10,953 nt of DNA from Halobacteriales archaeon SW_5_68_122 (GCA_003022815.1 PXSL01000124.1:1-10953), one strand, 5' to 3'; counted from the first letter of the stretch, positions 1-7,155 are shown. Made by a program: numbers and translations. The notes: generated by a model not told the origin, from the letters alone.

Positions 1-74
1 TCGACCACCTCGCCGACGGTTTCGGCCTCCTCGAGCGTCGGGAGTAATACACAGACGTCCGAGCGGTCGGGCAT
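1..74 (-). CDS. aglJ: AglJ-like dolichyl-phosphate glycosyltransferase (5' end only)
   Basis: Only the first 24 codons are inside the window, and the gene continues past the left edge. The minus strand from the ATG at 74 reads MPDRSDVCVLLPTLEEAETV followed by GEVV. The VLLPTLEEAETVGEVV core is the N-terminal strand and nucleotide-binding start of GT2 glycosyltransferases of the dolichyl-phosphate mannose synthase type. In haloarchaea this opening is typical of AglJ, the cytosolic-face enzyme that adds the first sugar to dolichyl phosphate for S-layer N-glycosylation. The divergent neighbour is aglB, the transferase of the same pathway, which supports the call. A weak TTTTGG box lies about 28 bases upstream (100-108). 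Another GT2 family member is possible because the catalytic DxD region is not visible. Confidence 0.72.
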   Translation of the reverse strand, partial: MPDRSDVCVLLPTLEEAETVGEVV

Positions 75-170
75 CGACCGGGACTGTGACACTCAGCAAC
101 CAAAAGGGTAGTGTAACTGTTACAGAATCCAGTAATAACCAGTAACAGTAGGTGCTATTTCTGAAATCAA

Positions 171-178
171 TTTTTAAG
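171..178 (+). promoter_or_regulatory. Orphan TATA-like box
   Basis: The sequence tttttaag sits in an AT-rich context and is the most canonical TATA-like box in the window. A transcript starting 25-30 bases downstream would begin near 200, just before the ATG at 209 of an unrecognised open frame. No credible protein follows it. Confidence 0.4.
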
Positions 179-639
179 TGGGATTGGGTAGTATATTGAT
201 GTAGACCGATGAAGCAGGTGTCCGAAGGAATGGATGCGAAACCCGTCGCCTATATGGAGGCGGGTGCGTACGCCACCTTTCCAGGATATTCGTTCATCGG
301 TCTAAACGAGTGTTCCCGTTCTGGTGGCGTCCAGTCTACGGCTCGAACTGGGTTGGTGAGGAGCCGTCAGACCGATCGCTCTCGTTGCTGTGTGACGCCG
401 CTCACGTCAACCGGTGCTATGACCGATTCGATTACGAAGCGTCGTGAGAGTCCGGGTGGACTGTCCAAAAATCATGGTGGTAATACGGCTGTGCAGCCAG
501 CCAGATGTCGCATCAAAACGCACGTTCTCACCACGGGCTACCCGTTGTGGTCGAATGCGATTGAATACTACTGAAAATCAGAACGGTGAGCTTTCGCCCT
601 CCGCCGGCGGGGTCGAGAGCGCGACTTCGACGGCCAATG

Positions 640-653
640 GAAAAGGCTTATGC
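640..653 (+). promoter_or_regulatory. Promoter of aglB
   Basis: A purine run (ggaaaagg, resembling a BRE) is followed directly by cttatg, a common haloarchaeal TATA-box variant. Its centre lies about 28 bases before the ATG at 678. This predicts transcription starting at or just before that ATG and a leaderless mRNA. Confidence 0.55.
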
Positions 654-677
654 GCGTTTTGACAGTTGTTCCGGGCA

Positions 678-3608
678 ATGAGTCAACGGCGGGACCAGGT
701 CGAGGAGCGCCTCGACGAGTACGAGTCACAGCTCGACTCCGTTTACCGGCTGTACCACATCCCCGTTCTCGCGGCGATGATGCTCTTCATGCTGTGGGTT
801 CGGGTGCGGCACTACGAGCGGATGATAGGCGAAAACGGGCGGCCGCTGTACCGCGGGAACGACCCCTACTACCACCGGCGGACCACCGAGTACGTCATCC
901 GGAACTACCCGTTCAACATGCCGTACGAGGTCTGGACCGGCTTCGATACCGGAACCCAGGTCGGTCAGTTCGGGACCATATTCGACCAGGTGGTCGCGAC
1001 GGTGGCGCTCGTCGTCGGCCTCGGCGACCCCTCCACGGAGACGGTCACGCTGGTCACGGTGCTGACGCCGCCCGTCATCGCAGTGCTCTGTGTCCCGCCG
1101 ATGTTCCACGTGGGCAGACGGCTCGGCGGCCGTCTCGGCGGTCTCGTCGGCGTCCTCATCATGGCCCTCACGCCCGGCGCGTTTCTCTTCCGGAGCGTCG
1201 CCGGCTTCTACGACCACCACATCGCCGAGGTGCTCTGCACCCTGCTCGCGCTCGTCGTCGCCATGCGGATGCTGACTGTCGCCCAGCGCGACGAGCCCAT
1301 CTACGAGTTCGTCGACACCCGCGAGTTCGGTCTTCTGAAGGCGCCGGTCGCGTGGGGCGCGGCCCTCGGGGCCGCGCTGGCACTGACCATGCTCGTGTGG
1401 CCGCCGGCGCTTTTCCTGCTCGGCGTGTTCGCCATCTTCCTGTTCGTCCAGCTCTCTCTCGAGTTCGTCAAAGGTCACAGCCCGGACCACATCGCCATCC
1501 CCTCGGTCGTCGCCTCGCTCGTCGCGGGTCTGCTCGTCGTGCCGTTCGTGACCACCACGGAACTCACGACGACGGAACTGTCGATTCTACAGCCGCTCTT
1601 GGGGGTTCTGGTCGCCGGCGGCGCGGCGTTCATGGCCGCCGTCGCACGTCTGTGGGAGGACCGGGACCTGTCGCGGGCCGGGTACCCGGTCGGCGTCGCG
1701 GCGGTCGGCGGCCTCGCGGCGGGCGTCGTCGCCCTCGTCGCGCCCGAGACGTTCGACTTCTTCGTCCGTCAGGTCCGGCGGGTCGCCGGCCTCGGGTCGA
1801 CCGACACCGCCGCGACCGTCGGCGAGGCCCAGTCGGTGGACAACCCCGTGCGGTTCTTCTTCCGGAACTACGGGCTGGCGTTCTACACCGCTCTCGCCGG
1901 GGCCGCCCTCATCGGCATCCGGGCGCTTCTGGCCGAGCGCGCCCGCGCCGAGCGGACGCTCGTGATGGTGTTCACCGTGCTTCTGGTGCTGTTCACGCTG
2001 ACCCAGCAACGGTTCGACTACTACCTCGTGGTCGGCGTGGCGGCCACCAACGCCTACCTCGTCGGCGTAGTGTTCAACTTCATCGACATCGAGAACGTTC
2101 GCGAGAGCGTCACGAACATCGAGGCCTATCAGGTGCTGGTCGTCATCGCGATACTGTTCGTCGTCGCCGGACCGCTCGTGGTGCGGCCGCTGGTGTTCCT
2201 CCCCGGAGTAGTCGACGTCGCCGACGGGTCGACCGACCCGGGCGAGTACCAGGACTGGGAGGACAGCCTCGAGTGGCTCTCCGAGGAGACCCCCGAGGAA
2301 GGCGAGTACGCGGGCGGCAGCGAGGGGACCCTCGACTACTACGGCGACTACGAGCGGACGGACGACTTCGAGTACAGTGACGGCGAGTACGGGGTGATGG
2401 CGTGGTGGGACTACGGCCACTACATCACCTACGGCGGCGAGCGGGTCCCGGTCGCCAACCCGTTCCAGCAGAACGCCGACCAGGCCGCCGACTTCCTGCT
2501 CGCGGACAACGAGTCCGAGGCCGAGCGGATTCTCGAGGAGGACACCGGCGAGGGAAGCGAAACCAGATACGTCATGATAGACTACAAGCTGGGCTACGCC
2601 GGCACGACGAAGTACAACGCCCCGACGGCCTTTGAGACGCGGCACGACGTCGACAGGGGCGACCTCGGCCTGACGCTGGCAGCCCAGCGGTTCATCCGGC
2701 AGGGTCGGTACGTCCCGGCCTACGCCATCCACAATCAGCGGGACTACGAGAGCATGCGGGTCCGTCTCTACCAGTTCCACGGGAGCGCACGGGAACCGGC
2801 CACTATCGTTACCCGATTCCAGGAGGTCCGGGGAACTCTGGTCCAGCCGAACCCCCGGGGCCCCGACGGCGTCGCTCCGGTAGAGACCTACAACACCTCC
2901 GAGGCGGCCCGCGAGGCGGCCCGGCAGGACCCCAACGCCAGACACGGCGGCATCGACGGCCGGCCTCCCGAGCGGGTCGAGGCCCTCGAACACTATCGGC
3001 TGGTCCACGCCAGCGAGCCGTCCTCCAGCGACCGTCTCGACGAGCCGCCATTCTTCGAGGCCTACAACGTCGACGCGCAGTCGAAGGTTCCCTACGTCAA
3101 GACCTTCGAGCGCGTCGAGGGCGCGACCGTCGAGGGGACCGGCGGTCCGGCCAATGCCGAGGTCGAGGTGCGCGTCCAGATGGAGATGCCGACCGTCGAC
3201 CGGACGTTTACCTACCGGCAGTTCGTCCGGACCGACGACCAGGGCAACTTCGAGACGACCGTTCCCTACTCGACGACCGGCTACGACGAGTACGGCACCG
3301 AGGCCGGTTACACCAACACGAGTGTCCGGGCCACCGGTAGCTACCAGTTCATCGCGATTCCCGAGAACGGCACGGACGTCTTCATCGGCCAGGCCGACGT
3401 GACCGAGGGCCAGGTCCTCGGCGAGAACGACACCGCCGTCCGGGTCGAGATGCAGTCGCAGGCATCGAGCGGTAACGAAACGAGCGACAACGAGACGAGC
3501 GGCAACGAGACCGACGCGACCGGGAGCGACACCGACGGCGACCAGTCGGGCGATTCGGGGGCGAACGCGACGAACGACACCACACAGCAGCGGGCCAGAG
3601 CCGCCTGA
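678..3608 (+). CDS. aglB: AglB, STT3-type oligosaccharyltransferase
   Basis: AglB transfers the lipid-linked glycan to Asn of N-X-S/T sequons on the outer face of the membrane, in S-layer glycoprotein, archaellins and other surface proteins. The ATG at 678 gives 976 residues; an in-frame TTG at 666 is rejected because the promoter position favours 678. STT3 hallmarks are present: the first acidic motif GNDPYYH at 60-66 (D62), the second in YDHHIAE at 178-184 (D179, E184), the sequon-binding WWDYG at 576-580, and a candidate DK/MI-type motif VMIDYK at 632-637. About a dozen hydrophobic segments end near residue 510, followed by a soluble C-terminal domain. The tail is Asp/Asn/Thr-rich and carries many sequons itself. 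The DUF368 gene starts on the base after the stop, so the two are probably cotranscribed. Confidence 0.96.
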   Translation: MSQRRDQVEERLDEYESQLDSVYRLYHIPVLAAMMLFMLWVRVRHYERMIGENGRPLYRGNDPYYHRRTTEYVIRNYPFNMPYEVWTGFDTGTQVGQFGTIFDQVVATVALVVGLGDPSTETVTLVTVLTPPVIAVLCVPPMFHVGRRLGGRLGGLVGVLIMALTPGAFLFRSVAGFYDHHIAEVLCTLLALVVAMRMLTVAQRDEPIYEFVDTREFGLLKAPVAWGAALGAALALTMLVWPPALFLLGVFAIFLFVQLSLEFVKGHSPDHIAIPSVVASLVAGLLVVPFVTTTELTTTELSILQPLLGVLVAGGAAFMAAVARLWEDRDLSRAGYPVGVAAVGGLAAGVVALVAPETFDFFVRQVRRVAGLGSTDTAATVGEAQSVDNPVRFFFRNYGLAFYTALAGAALIGIRALLAERARAERTLVMVFTVLLVLFTLTQQRFDYYLVVGVAATNAYLVGVVFNFIDIENVRESVTNIEAYQVLVVIAILFVVAGPLVVRPLVFLPGVVDVADGSTDPGEYQDWEDSLEWLSEETPEEGEYAGGSEGTLDYYGDYERTDDFEYSDGEYGVMAWWDYGHYITYGGERVPVANPFQQNADQAADFLLADNESEAERILEEDTGEGSETRYVMIDYKLGYAGTTKYNAPTAFETRHDVDRGDLGLTLAAQRFIRQGRYVPAYAIHNQRDYESMRVRLYQFHGSAREPATIVTRFQEVRGTLVQPNPRGPDGVAPVETYNTSEAAREAARQDPNARHGGIDGRPPERVEALEHYRLVHASEPSSSDRLDEPPFFEAYNVDAQSKVPYVKTFERVEGATVEGTGGPANAEVEVRVQMEMPTVDRTFTYRQFVRTDDQGNFETTVPYSTTGYDEYGTEAGYTNTSVRATGSYQFIAIPENGTDVFIGQADVTEGQVLGENDTAVRVEMQSQASSGNETSDNETSGNETDATGSDTDGDQSGDSGANATNDTTQQRARAA

Positions 3609-4556
3609 ATGACCGAGACCACCGGCCTCCGCTCGTGGCTCGTCGTCTACCTGAAGGGCGCCTGCATGGGCGCGGCCGACACCGTGCCCGGCGTCTCCGG
3701 CGGCACCATCGCCGTCATCGTCGGGGTCTATGAACGGCTCATCGCCGCGCTCACCGCCATCGACCCGCGCGCGACCCGGGGACTGCTGGCCGTCCACACC
3801 TCCGAGGGCCGGAGCGACCTCGCCGCGGACCTCCTCCGGATGGACGCCCCGTTCCTGCTCGTGCTGGGGTCCGGCGTCGTCACGGCCGCCGCGCTGATAG
3901 CGACGGTGATGAACTTCCTCGTCACACAGTACGCGGCGCCGACGTACGCGTTCTTCTTCGGCCTCATCGCGGCGTCGGCGGTCGTGCTGTACCGCCACGC
4001 CGACGCCGGAACGCCCGGACGGACCGCCGTCGCGGCCACCGGGTTCGTGCTCGCGTTCGTCGTTACCGGCTTCTCGGCCAGCGCCCGGTCGACGGACCCG
4101 CCCGCGCTGTTGCTGTTCGTCGCCGGCGCCGTCGCCATCTCCGCGATGGTGCTACCGGGCATCTCCGGGTCGTTCCTGCTGCTCGTGATGGGGCTGTACG
4201 AGTTCATGAGCGGCCTCCCCGGGGCCGTGGCGTCGGCGCTGGTGTCGGCCGCGAGCGGCGATTTCGGGGGTCTTGTCGGGCCGCTGTCGGCACTGGCGGC
4301 GTTCGGGGCCGGCGCTCTCGTCGGGGTTTTCTCGGTCGCCTACGCCGTGCGGGCGGCCCTCCGGCGCTACCGGGAGGCGACGCTCGTCTTTCTGGTCAGC
4401 CTGATGATCGGGGCGCTGCGACTCCCGCTCGAGCGCATCGCCGCCGACGCCGGCGCCCTCTCGCCGGCGACGGCCGTCGCCGTCGTCTTCCCCGCCGGGG
4501 GCGGTATCGCCGCCGTTTTGCTTCTGGACCGCTACACCGACGACCTGGAGTACTGA
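3609..4556 (+). CDS. DUF368 membrane protein, candidate polyprenyl/dolichyl-phosphate translocase
   Basis: This is a 315-residue, very hydrophobic protein, which is a normal length for DUF368. Two similar loops, PGVSGGT at 27-33 and PGISGS at 183-188, each precede a hydrophobic stretch with VGVYE or MGLYE. This internal duplication is characteristic of the family and fits an inverted-repeat transporter fold with re-entrant loops. As I recall, bacterial DUF368 proteins (PopT) return undecaprenyl phosphate across the membrane. The ATG directly abuts the aglB stop, and the downstream rhomboid starts one base after this stop, so translational coupling is likely. Because AglB releases used lipid carrier outside the cell, recycling of dolichyl phosphate is an attractive role, but it is inferred from family and context. 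Confidence 0.88.
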   Translation: MTETTGLRSWLVVYLKGACMGAADTVPGVSGGTIAVIVGVYERLIAALTAIDPRATRGLLAVHTSEGRSDLAADLLRMDAPFLLVLGSGVVTAAALIATVMNFLVTQYAAPTYAFFFGLIAASAVVLYRHADAGTPGRTAVAATGFVLAFVVTGFSASARSTDPPALLLFVAGAVAISAMVLPGISGSFLLLVMGLYEFMSGLPGAVASALVSAASGDFGGLVGPLSALAAFGAGALVGVFSVAYAVRAALRRYREATLVFLVSLMIGALRLPLERIAADAGALSPATAVAVVFPAGGGIAAVLLLDRYTDDLEY

Positions 4557-4557
4557 G

Positions 4558-5151
4558 ATGGCCGACCGACCGACGCTGACGACGCTGACGCTTTTCGTCG
4601 TGGTGTTCGGACTGCAGGCGTTCGGCGGCTTGTTCGGCCTCGACACCTCAGTCTTCGTGCTCGCGTGGCCGCTGACCGACCGGCCCGCGGCGGTTGTCCT
4701 GAGCGTGTACGCTCACGGCGGTCTCGGGCACTTGGCGGCCAATATGCTGGCGCTGGCCATCTTCGGCCCGCTCGTCGCCTACCAGACCACGCCGACCCGG
4801 TTCCACGCGTTCTTCGTGGTCTCGGGCGCCATCGCCGGCGTCGTCCAGGTGGTCGCAACGCTGCCGTTCGAGCCGACGGGCGTCCTCGGCGGCAGCGGCG
4901 CCATCTTCGCGCTGATGGGCTACCTGCTGGTCGGCAACCGTGCCTCCTACACGGCGCTGTCGTGGCTGCCGCTCGGGACGGCCGGGTCGCTACTGCTGTT
5001 TGCGGTGCTTGCAGCCGTCGTGACGCTGGCGACGGCCGCGCCCGGCGTCGCCCTGGTGGCGCACTTCACCGGCTTTCTGGTCGGACTGCTGGCCGGTCGG
5101 GCACGACTGCTACACCCGCCGAGCGCCGACCGGCGGCCGGCCGCGGACTGA
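4558..5151 (+). CDS. Rhomboid family intramembrane serine protease
   Basis: The product has 197 residues in about six hydrophobic segments, the minimal rhomboid core. Catalytic elements are visible. Helix 2 carries H53, H58 and N62 in YAHGGLGHLAANM. The nucleophile is S113 in GGSGA (111-115), and the partner histidine is H169 in VAHFTGF. Rhomboids cleave transmembrane segments of membrane proteins inside the bilayer. There is no N-terminal zinc finger of the kind found on some haloarchaeal rhomboids. The gene starts one base after the DUF368 stop, so it belongs to the aglB unit. A rhomboid (RhoII) deletion in Haloferax volcanii was reported to alter an S-layer N-glycan, which makes the linkage suggestive; orthology to RhoII is not shown here. 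Confidence 0.93.
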   Translation: MADRPTLTTLTLFVVVFGLQAFGGLFGLDTSVFVLAWPLTDRPAAVVLSVYAHGGLGHLAANMLALAIFGPLVAYQTTPTRFHAFFVVSGAIAGVVQVVATLPFEPTGVLGGSGAIFALMGYLLVGNRASYTALSWLPLGTAGSLLLFAVLAAVVTLATAAPGVALVAHFTGFLVGLLAGRARLLHPPSADRRPAAD

Positions 5152-5231
5152 TAGTGATTACTGTACGTCAGTGCCGGATCGACCGCACGCTGTCATGCGG
5201 TCGTACCGGTAAACAGTTACAGCAATCACTA
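5152..5231. repeat. 80-base imperfect palindrome between the aglB operon and rnp3
   Basis: The two 36-base arms are separated by an 8-base loop (5188-5195). The outer 14 bases (5152-5165 against 5218-5231) match at 13 positions. The inner 14 (5174-5187 against 5196-5209) match at 12, including a perfect 7-base stem gaccgca/tgcggtc around the loop. The 8 bases between these blocks are mostly unpaired. It begins on the base after the rhomboid stop codon and ends at an ATG at 5231, so it could form a terminator-like or leader RNA structure, or be a DNA operator or a small inserted palindrome. Confidence 0.75.
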
Positions 5232-5278
5232 TGACACGAGTCACAACACGGAAGACCGGGGCGCTCGGAGCCCCGGAT

Positions 5279-5974
5279 ATGTACGAGGCGGTCCACGCCC
5301 GCCCCGACGGCGAGGCCACCGTCGCCCGCCTGGCCCGGACGGCGGCCGACTACGGGTACGAGGGGGTCGTGGTCCGGAACCACGGGGACGCCCGGGCGGA
5401 GTACGACGCCGAGGCCGTCGCCGACGAGTACGGCCTCGACGTGGTCTCGGCCATCGAGATTCGCACGGACGACCCGGGACAGGCGGGCGGCCTCATCAGC
5501 AACTACCGCTCGAAGGTCGACGTCGTCTGCGTCCACGGCGGGCCGCTGAACCGTTTCGCCGTCGAGGAACCGAAAGTGGACGTGCTGGCCCACCCCATGC
5601 GCGACGGCGACGTCAACCACGTGCTCACGAAGGCCGCCGTCGAGAACGGCGTCCACCTGGAGTTCAACCTCGGCCGGGTGCTCCAGGCCGACGGCGGCCC
5701 CCGCGTGCAGGCCATCCAGGGCCTCCAAAAGCTCCGGGAACTGGTCGAGACCTACGACGCCCCGTTCGTGGTCTCGGCCGACGCCGCCTCCCACCTCGAA
5801 CTGCGGGCGCCCCGGGAACTGTACGCTGTCGGCGAGGCCGTCGGGTTCGACCGCGAGACCGTCGAGGCCGGGCTCCGGGCGTGGGGCGAGTTGGCCGAGC
5901 GGAACCGACGGCGGCGCTCCGAGAGGTTCATAGAGCCCGGCGTCCGTATCGAGGAGCATGAAGAGGACCCATGA
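5279..5974 (+). CDS. rnp3: Ribonuclease P protein component 3 (Rpp30 family)
   Basis: Rnp3 is the Rpp30-like subunit of archaeal RNase P, the cytoplasmic ribonucleoprotein that removes 5' leaders from pre-tRNAs. The PHP-like TIM-barrel pattern is clear: YEGVVVRNHGD near the N-terminus, VVSAIEIRTDDP, the KVDVVCVHGG strand, VDVLAHPMRDGDVNHVL, VHLEFNLGRVL, and FVVSADAASHLELRAPRE near the C-terminus. The ATG at 5279 gives 231 residues beginning MYEAVHARPDG, the usual family start, with a ggag eight bases upstream. An in-frame ATG at 5231 would add 16 residues lacking family character, and it lies in the palindrome. The 3' end overlaps the methyltransferase gene by 17 bases. Confidence 0.92.
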   Translation: MYEAVHARPDGEATVARLARTAADYGYEGVVVRNHGDARAEYDAEAVADEYGLDVVSAIEIRTDDPGQAGGLISNYRSKVDVVCVHGGPLNRFAVEEPKVDVLAHPMRDGDVNHVLTKAAVENGVHLEFNLGRVLQADGGPRVQAIQGLQKLRELVETYDAPFVVSADAASHLELRAPRELYAVGEAVGFDRETVEAGLRAWGELAERNRRRRSERFIEPGVRIEEHEEDP

Positions 5975-6563
5975 GGAGCACGCCGCCCGGTTCAACGCCA
6001 TCGCCGACGAGTACGACGACGACAAGAGCGAGGAGTACCGCGCCTGCGTCTCCCTGGTCGTCGAGGCGGCCGACCCCGCGGCCGACGAGACGGTGCTCGA
6101 CGTAGGCTGTGGGACCGGCGCCATCGGCCTGCGGCTCGCCGAGTCCGCCGGCCGCGTCGTCGGCCGCGACGTCAGCGAGGGGATGATGCGGCAGGCCGAG
6201 CGGAAGGCGGCCGAGCGCGGCCTCTCGAACGTCGAGTTCGGCGAGGGCACCTTCCGGGACCCGGCCGTCGACGCCGCCGACGTTGTCGTCTCGAACTTCG
6301 CGATGCACCACCTCTCCGACGGAGAAAAACGGGAGGCGCTAGAGGTCATCGCTGGCCTCGGGCCGCGCCGGTTCGTGCTCGGGGACGTGATGTTCTTCGG
6401 CGAACCGGACTCCAATGAGCCGTTCTACAGCCCCGAGGTCGACGACCCGGCGACGGTGGGCGTGCTGGCCGACGCGCTGACCGACGCCGGGTTCGCGCTC
6501 GTCGGCGTCGAGAAGGTCCACGAGCAGGTGGGCGTCCTCGTCGCCGACCGGACGGCGCCCTAG
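5958..6563 (+). CDS. Class I SAM-dependent methyltransferase
   Basis: The product has 201 residues with a Rossmann methyltransferase core. The SAM-binding motif I is VLDVGCGTG at 46-54 (D48), followed by VVGRDVSEGMM (the acidic residue at the end of strand 2) and the strand-4 motif ADVVVSNFAMHHLSDGEKRE. This is the pattern of the UbiE/methyltransferase-11 type. The substrate cannot be read from sequence. The start overlaps the rnp3 coding end by 17 bases in another frame, so the two are very likely cotranscribed and translationally coupled. This suggests, without proving it, a role in RNA or translation. The stop codon shares the tetranucleotide CTAG with the convergent downstream gene. Confidence 0.9.
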   Translation: MKRTHEEHAARFNAIADEYDDDKSEEYRACVSLVVEAADPAADETVLDVGCGTGAIGLRLAESAGRVVGRDVSEGMMRQAERKAAERGLSNVEFGEGTFRDPAVDAADVVVSNFAMHHLSDGEKREALEVIAGLGPRRFVLGDVMFFGEPDSNEPFYSPEVDDPATVGVLADALTDAGFALVGVEKVHEQVGVLVADRTAP

Positions 6564-7123
6564 AAAACGTGGTACAGCATCGCGTAGATGGCGATGCCCA
6601 TGGTGAACGAAATCAGCCACAGTGAGGCCGCCACGCGGCCGGCGGTCCGGTGGCGAGTCTCGTATATCTCATCGACGGAGTGGGTGCTGCCGATCAGTAG
6701 CGCGTAGAAGACGAACGGCACACAGATAATGGCCAAGGAAATGTGGACGAACAGGAAAGGCAGATAGAGGTAGGTTCGGACGACGGCGGGGCCGGTGAAC
6801 TCGGTCGGCCCGAGGACGGCCACCCGGTAGAGGTACAGCACTAGGAACAGCGCGAACAGGCCGAAACTGGTGGCCATGAGCAGTCGGTGGCGCCGGACCT
6901 CGCCCCGGCGGATGGCGCGGACGCCGGCTGTGATGGTGCCGATGGCCGCGAGGCTGACGACTGCGTTGATGTGCGGTATCGCCTCCAGCACGCCCCGCGG
7001 ACTCGGGAGCGCTCCGACGGGGAGCATCTGCAGGGCGGCGCCAAACACCAGCGCCAGCGATACCGCGGTCAGCACAGCGGTCAGCGCCGGCACGTGCTCG
7101 CCGGCCCACGTCCGGGTTTCCAT
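6560..7123 (-). CDS. DUF420 family membrane protein
   Basis: The ATG at 7123 gives 187 residues beginning METRTWAGEHVP, with a good TATA box about 28 bases upstream. An upstream in-frame ATG at 7213 is rejected because it would include the promoter and adds non-family sequence. Four or five hydrophobic helices carry the conserved histidines of DUF420: PHINAVVSL near the end of the first loop, RRHRLLMATSF, VHISLAIICVP, and TRHRTAGRVAASLW near the C-terminus. The family is associated with respiratory oxidases. As I recall, the Staphylococcus aureus member CtaM is needed for maturation of an aa3-type oxidase. No oxidase gene is in this window, so the role here is open. The 3' end overlaps the methyltransferase end by four bases. 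Confidence 0.88.
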   Translation of the reverse strand: METRTWAGEHVPALTAVLTAVSLALVFGAALQMLPVGALPSPRGVLEAIPHINAVVSLAAIGTITAGVRAIRRGEVRRHRLLMATSFGLFALFLVLYLYRVAVLGPTEFTGPAVVRTYLYLPFLFVHISLAIICVPFVFYALLIGSTHSVDEIYETRHRTAGRVAASLWLISFTMGIAIYAMLYHVF

Positions 7124-7147
7124 GCCTGCCGGTACGGACGCCCGGTG

Positions 7148-7155
7148 GATATGTG
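7148..7155 (-). promoter_or_regulatory. TATA box of the DUF420 gene
   Basis: On the minus strand the sequence acacatatcc lies about 28 bases before the ATG at 7123 and is preceded by an A-rich BRE-like stretch. The spacing fits a leaderless transcript and decides the DUF420 start. Confidence 0.5.

Larger units (their letters stand above)
75..677. other. Divergent intergenic region between aglJ and aglB, no convincing gene
   Basis: About 600 bases separate the divergent glycosylation genes. The first 130 bases are AT-rich and carry GTAAC-type repeats: a perfect odd palindrome gtaactgttac at 113-123 and a half-copy gtaacagta at 142-150. A strong TATA-like tttttaag at 171-178 points rightward. 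An open frame of 121 codons starts at 209, about 30 bases downstream, but its product is neither acidic nor of haloarchaeal codon character and I recognise nothing in it. A second overlapping frame (444-662) runs into the aglB promoter and is likewise unconvincing. The region could hold a decayed gene, a non-coding transcript or regulatory sequence. Confidence 0.6.

Noticed and set aside
209..574. 121-codon open frame after the orphan TATA box
   Set aside because: The product is not acidic, shows mixed third-position use unlike the neighbouring genes, and matches no family I know. It is kept only as part of the intergenic description.
209..600. RNase P RNA or SRP RNA in the aglJ-aglB gap
   Set aside because: I could not find the conserved core motifs of either RNA in this stretch.
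650..2380. 576-codon plus-strand frame overlapping aglB
   Set aside because: It is an Arg/Pro-rich shadow of aglB in another frame without domain motifs.
1587..3998. 803-codon open frame antisense to aglB and DUF368
   Set aside because: It is a typical high-GC shadow of real genes, with a repetitive V/D/G/R-rich product, and both genes on the other strand have clear family motifs.
5168..6415. 415-codon antisense frame over rnp3 and the methyltransferase
   Set aside because: It lies opposite two genes with clear motifs and has no recognisable domain.
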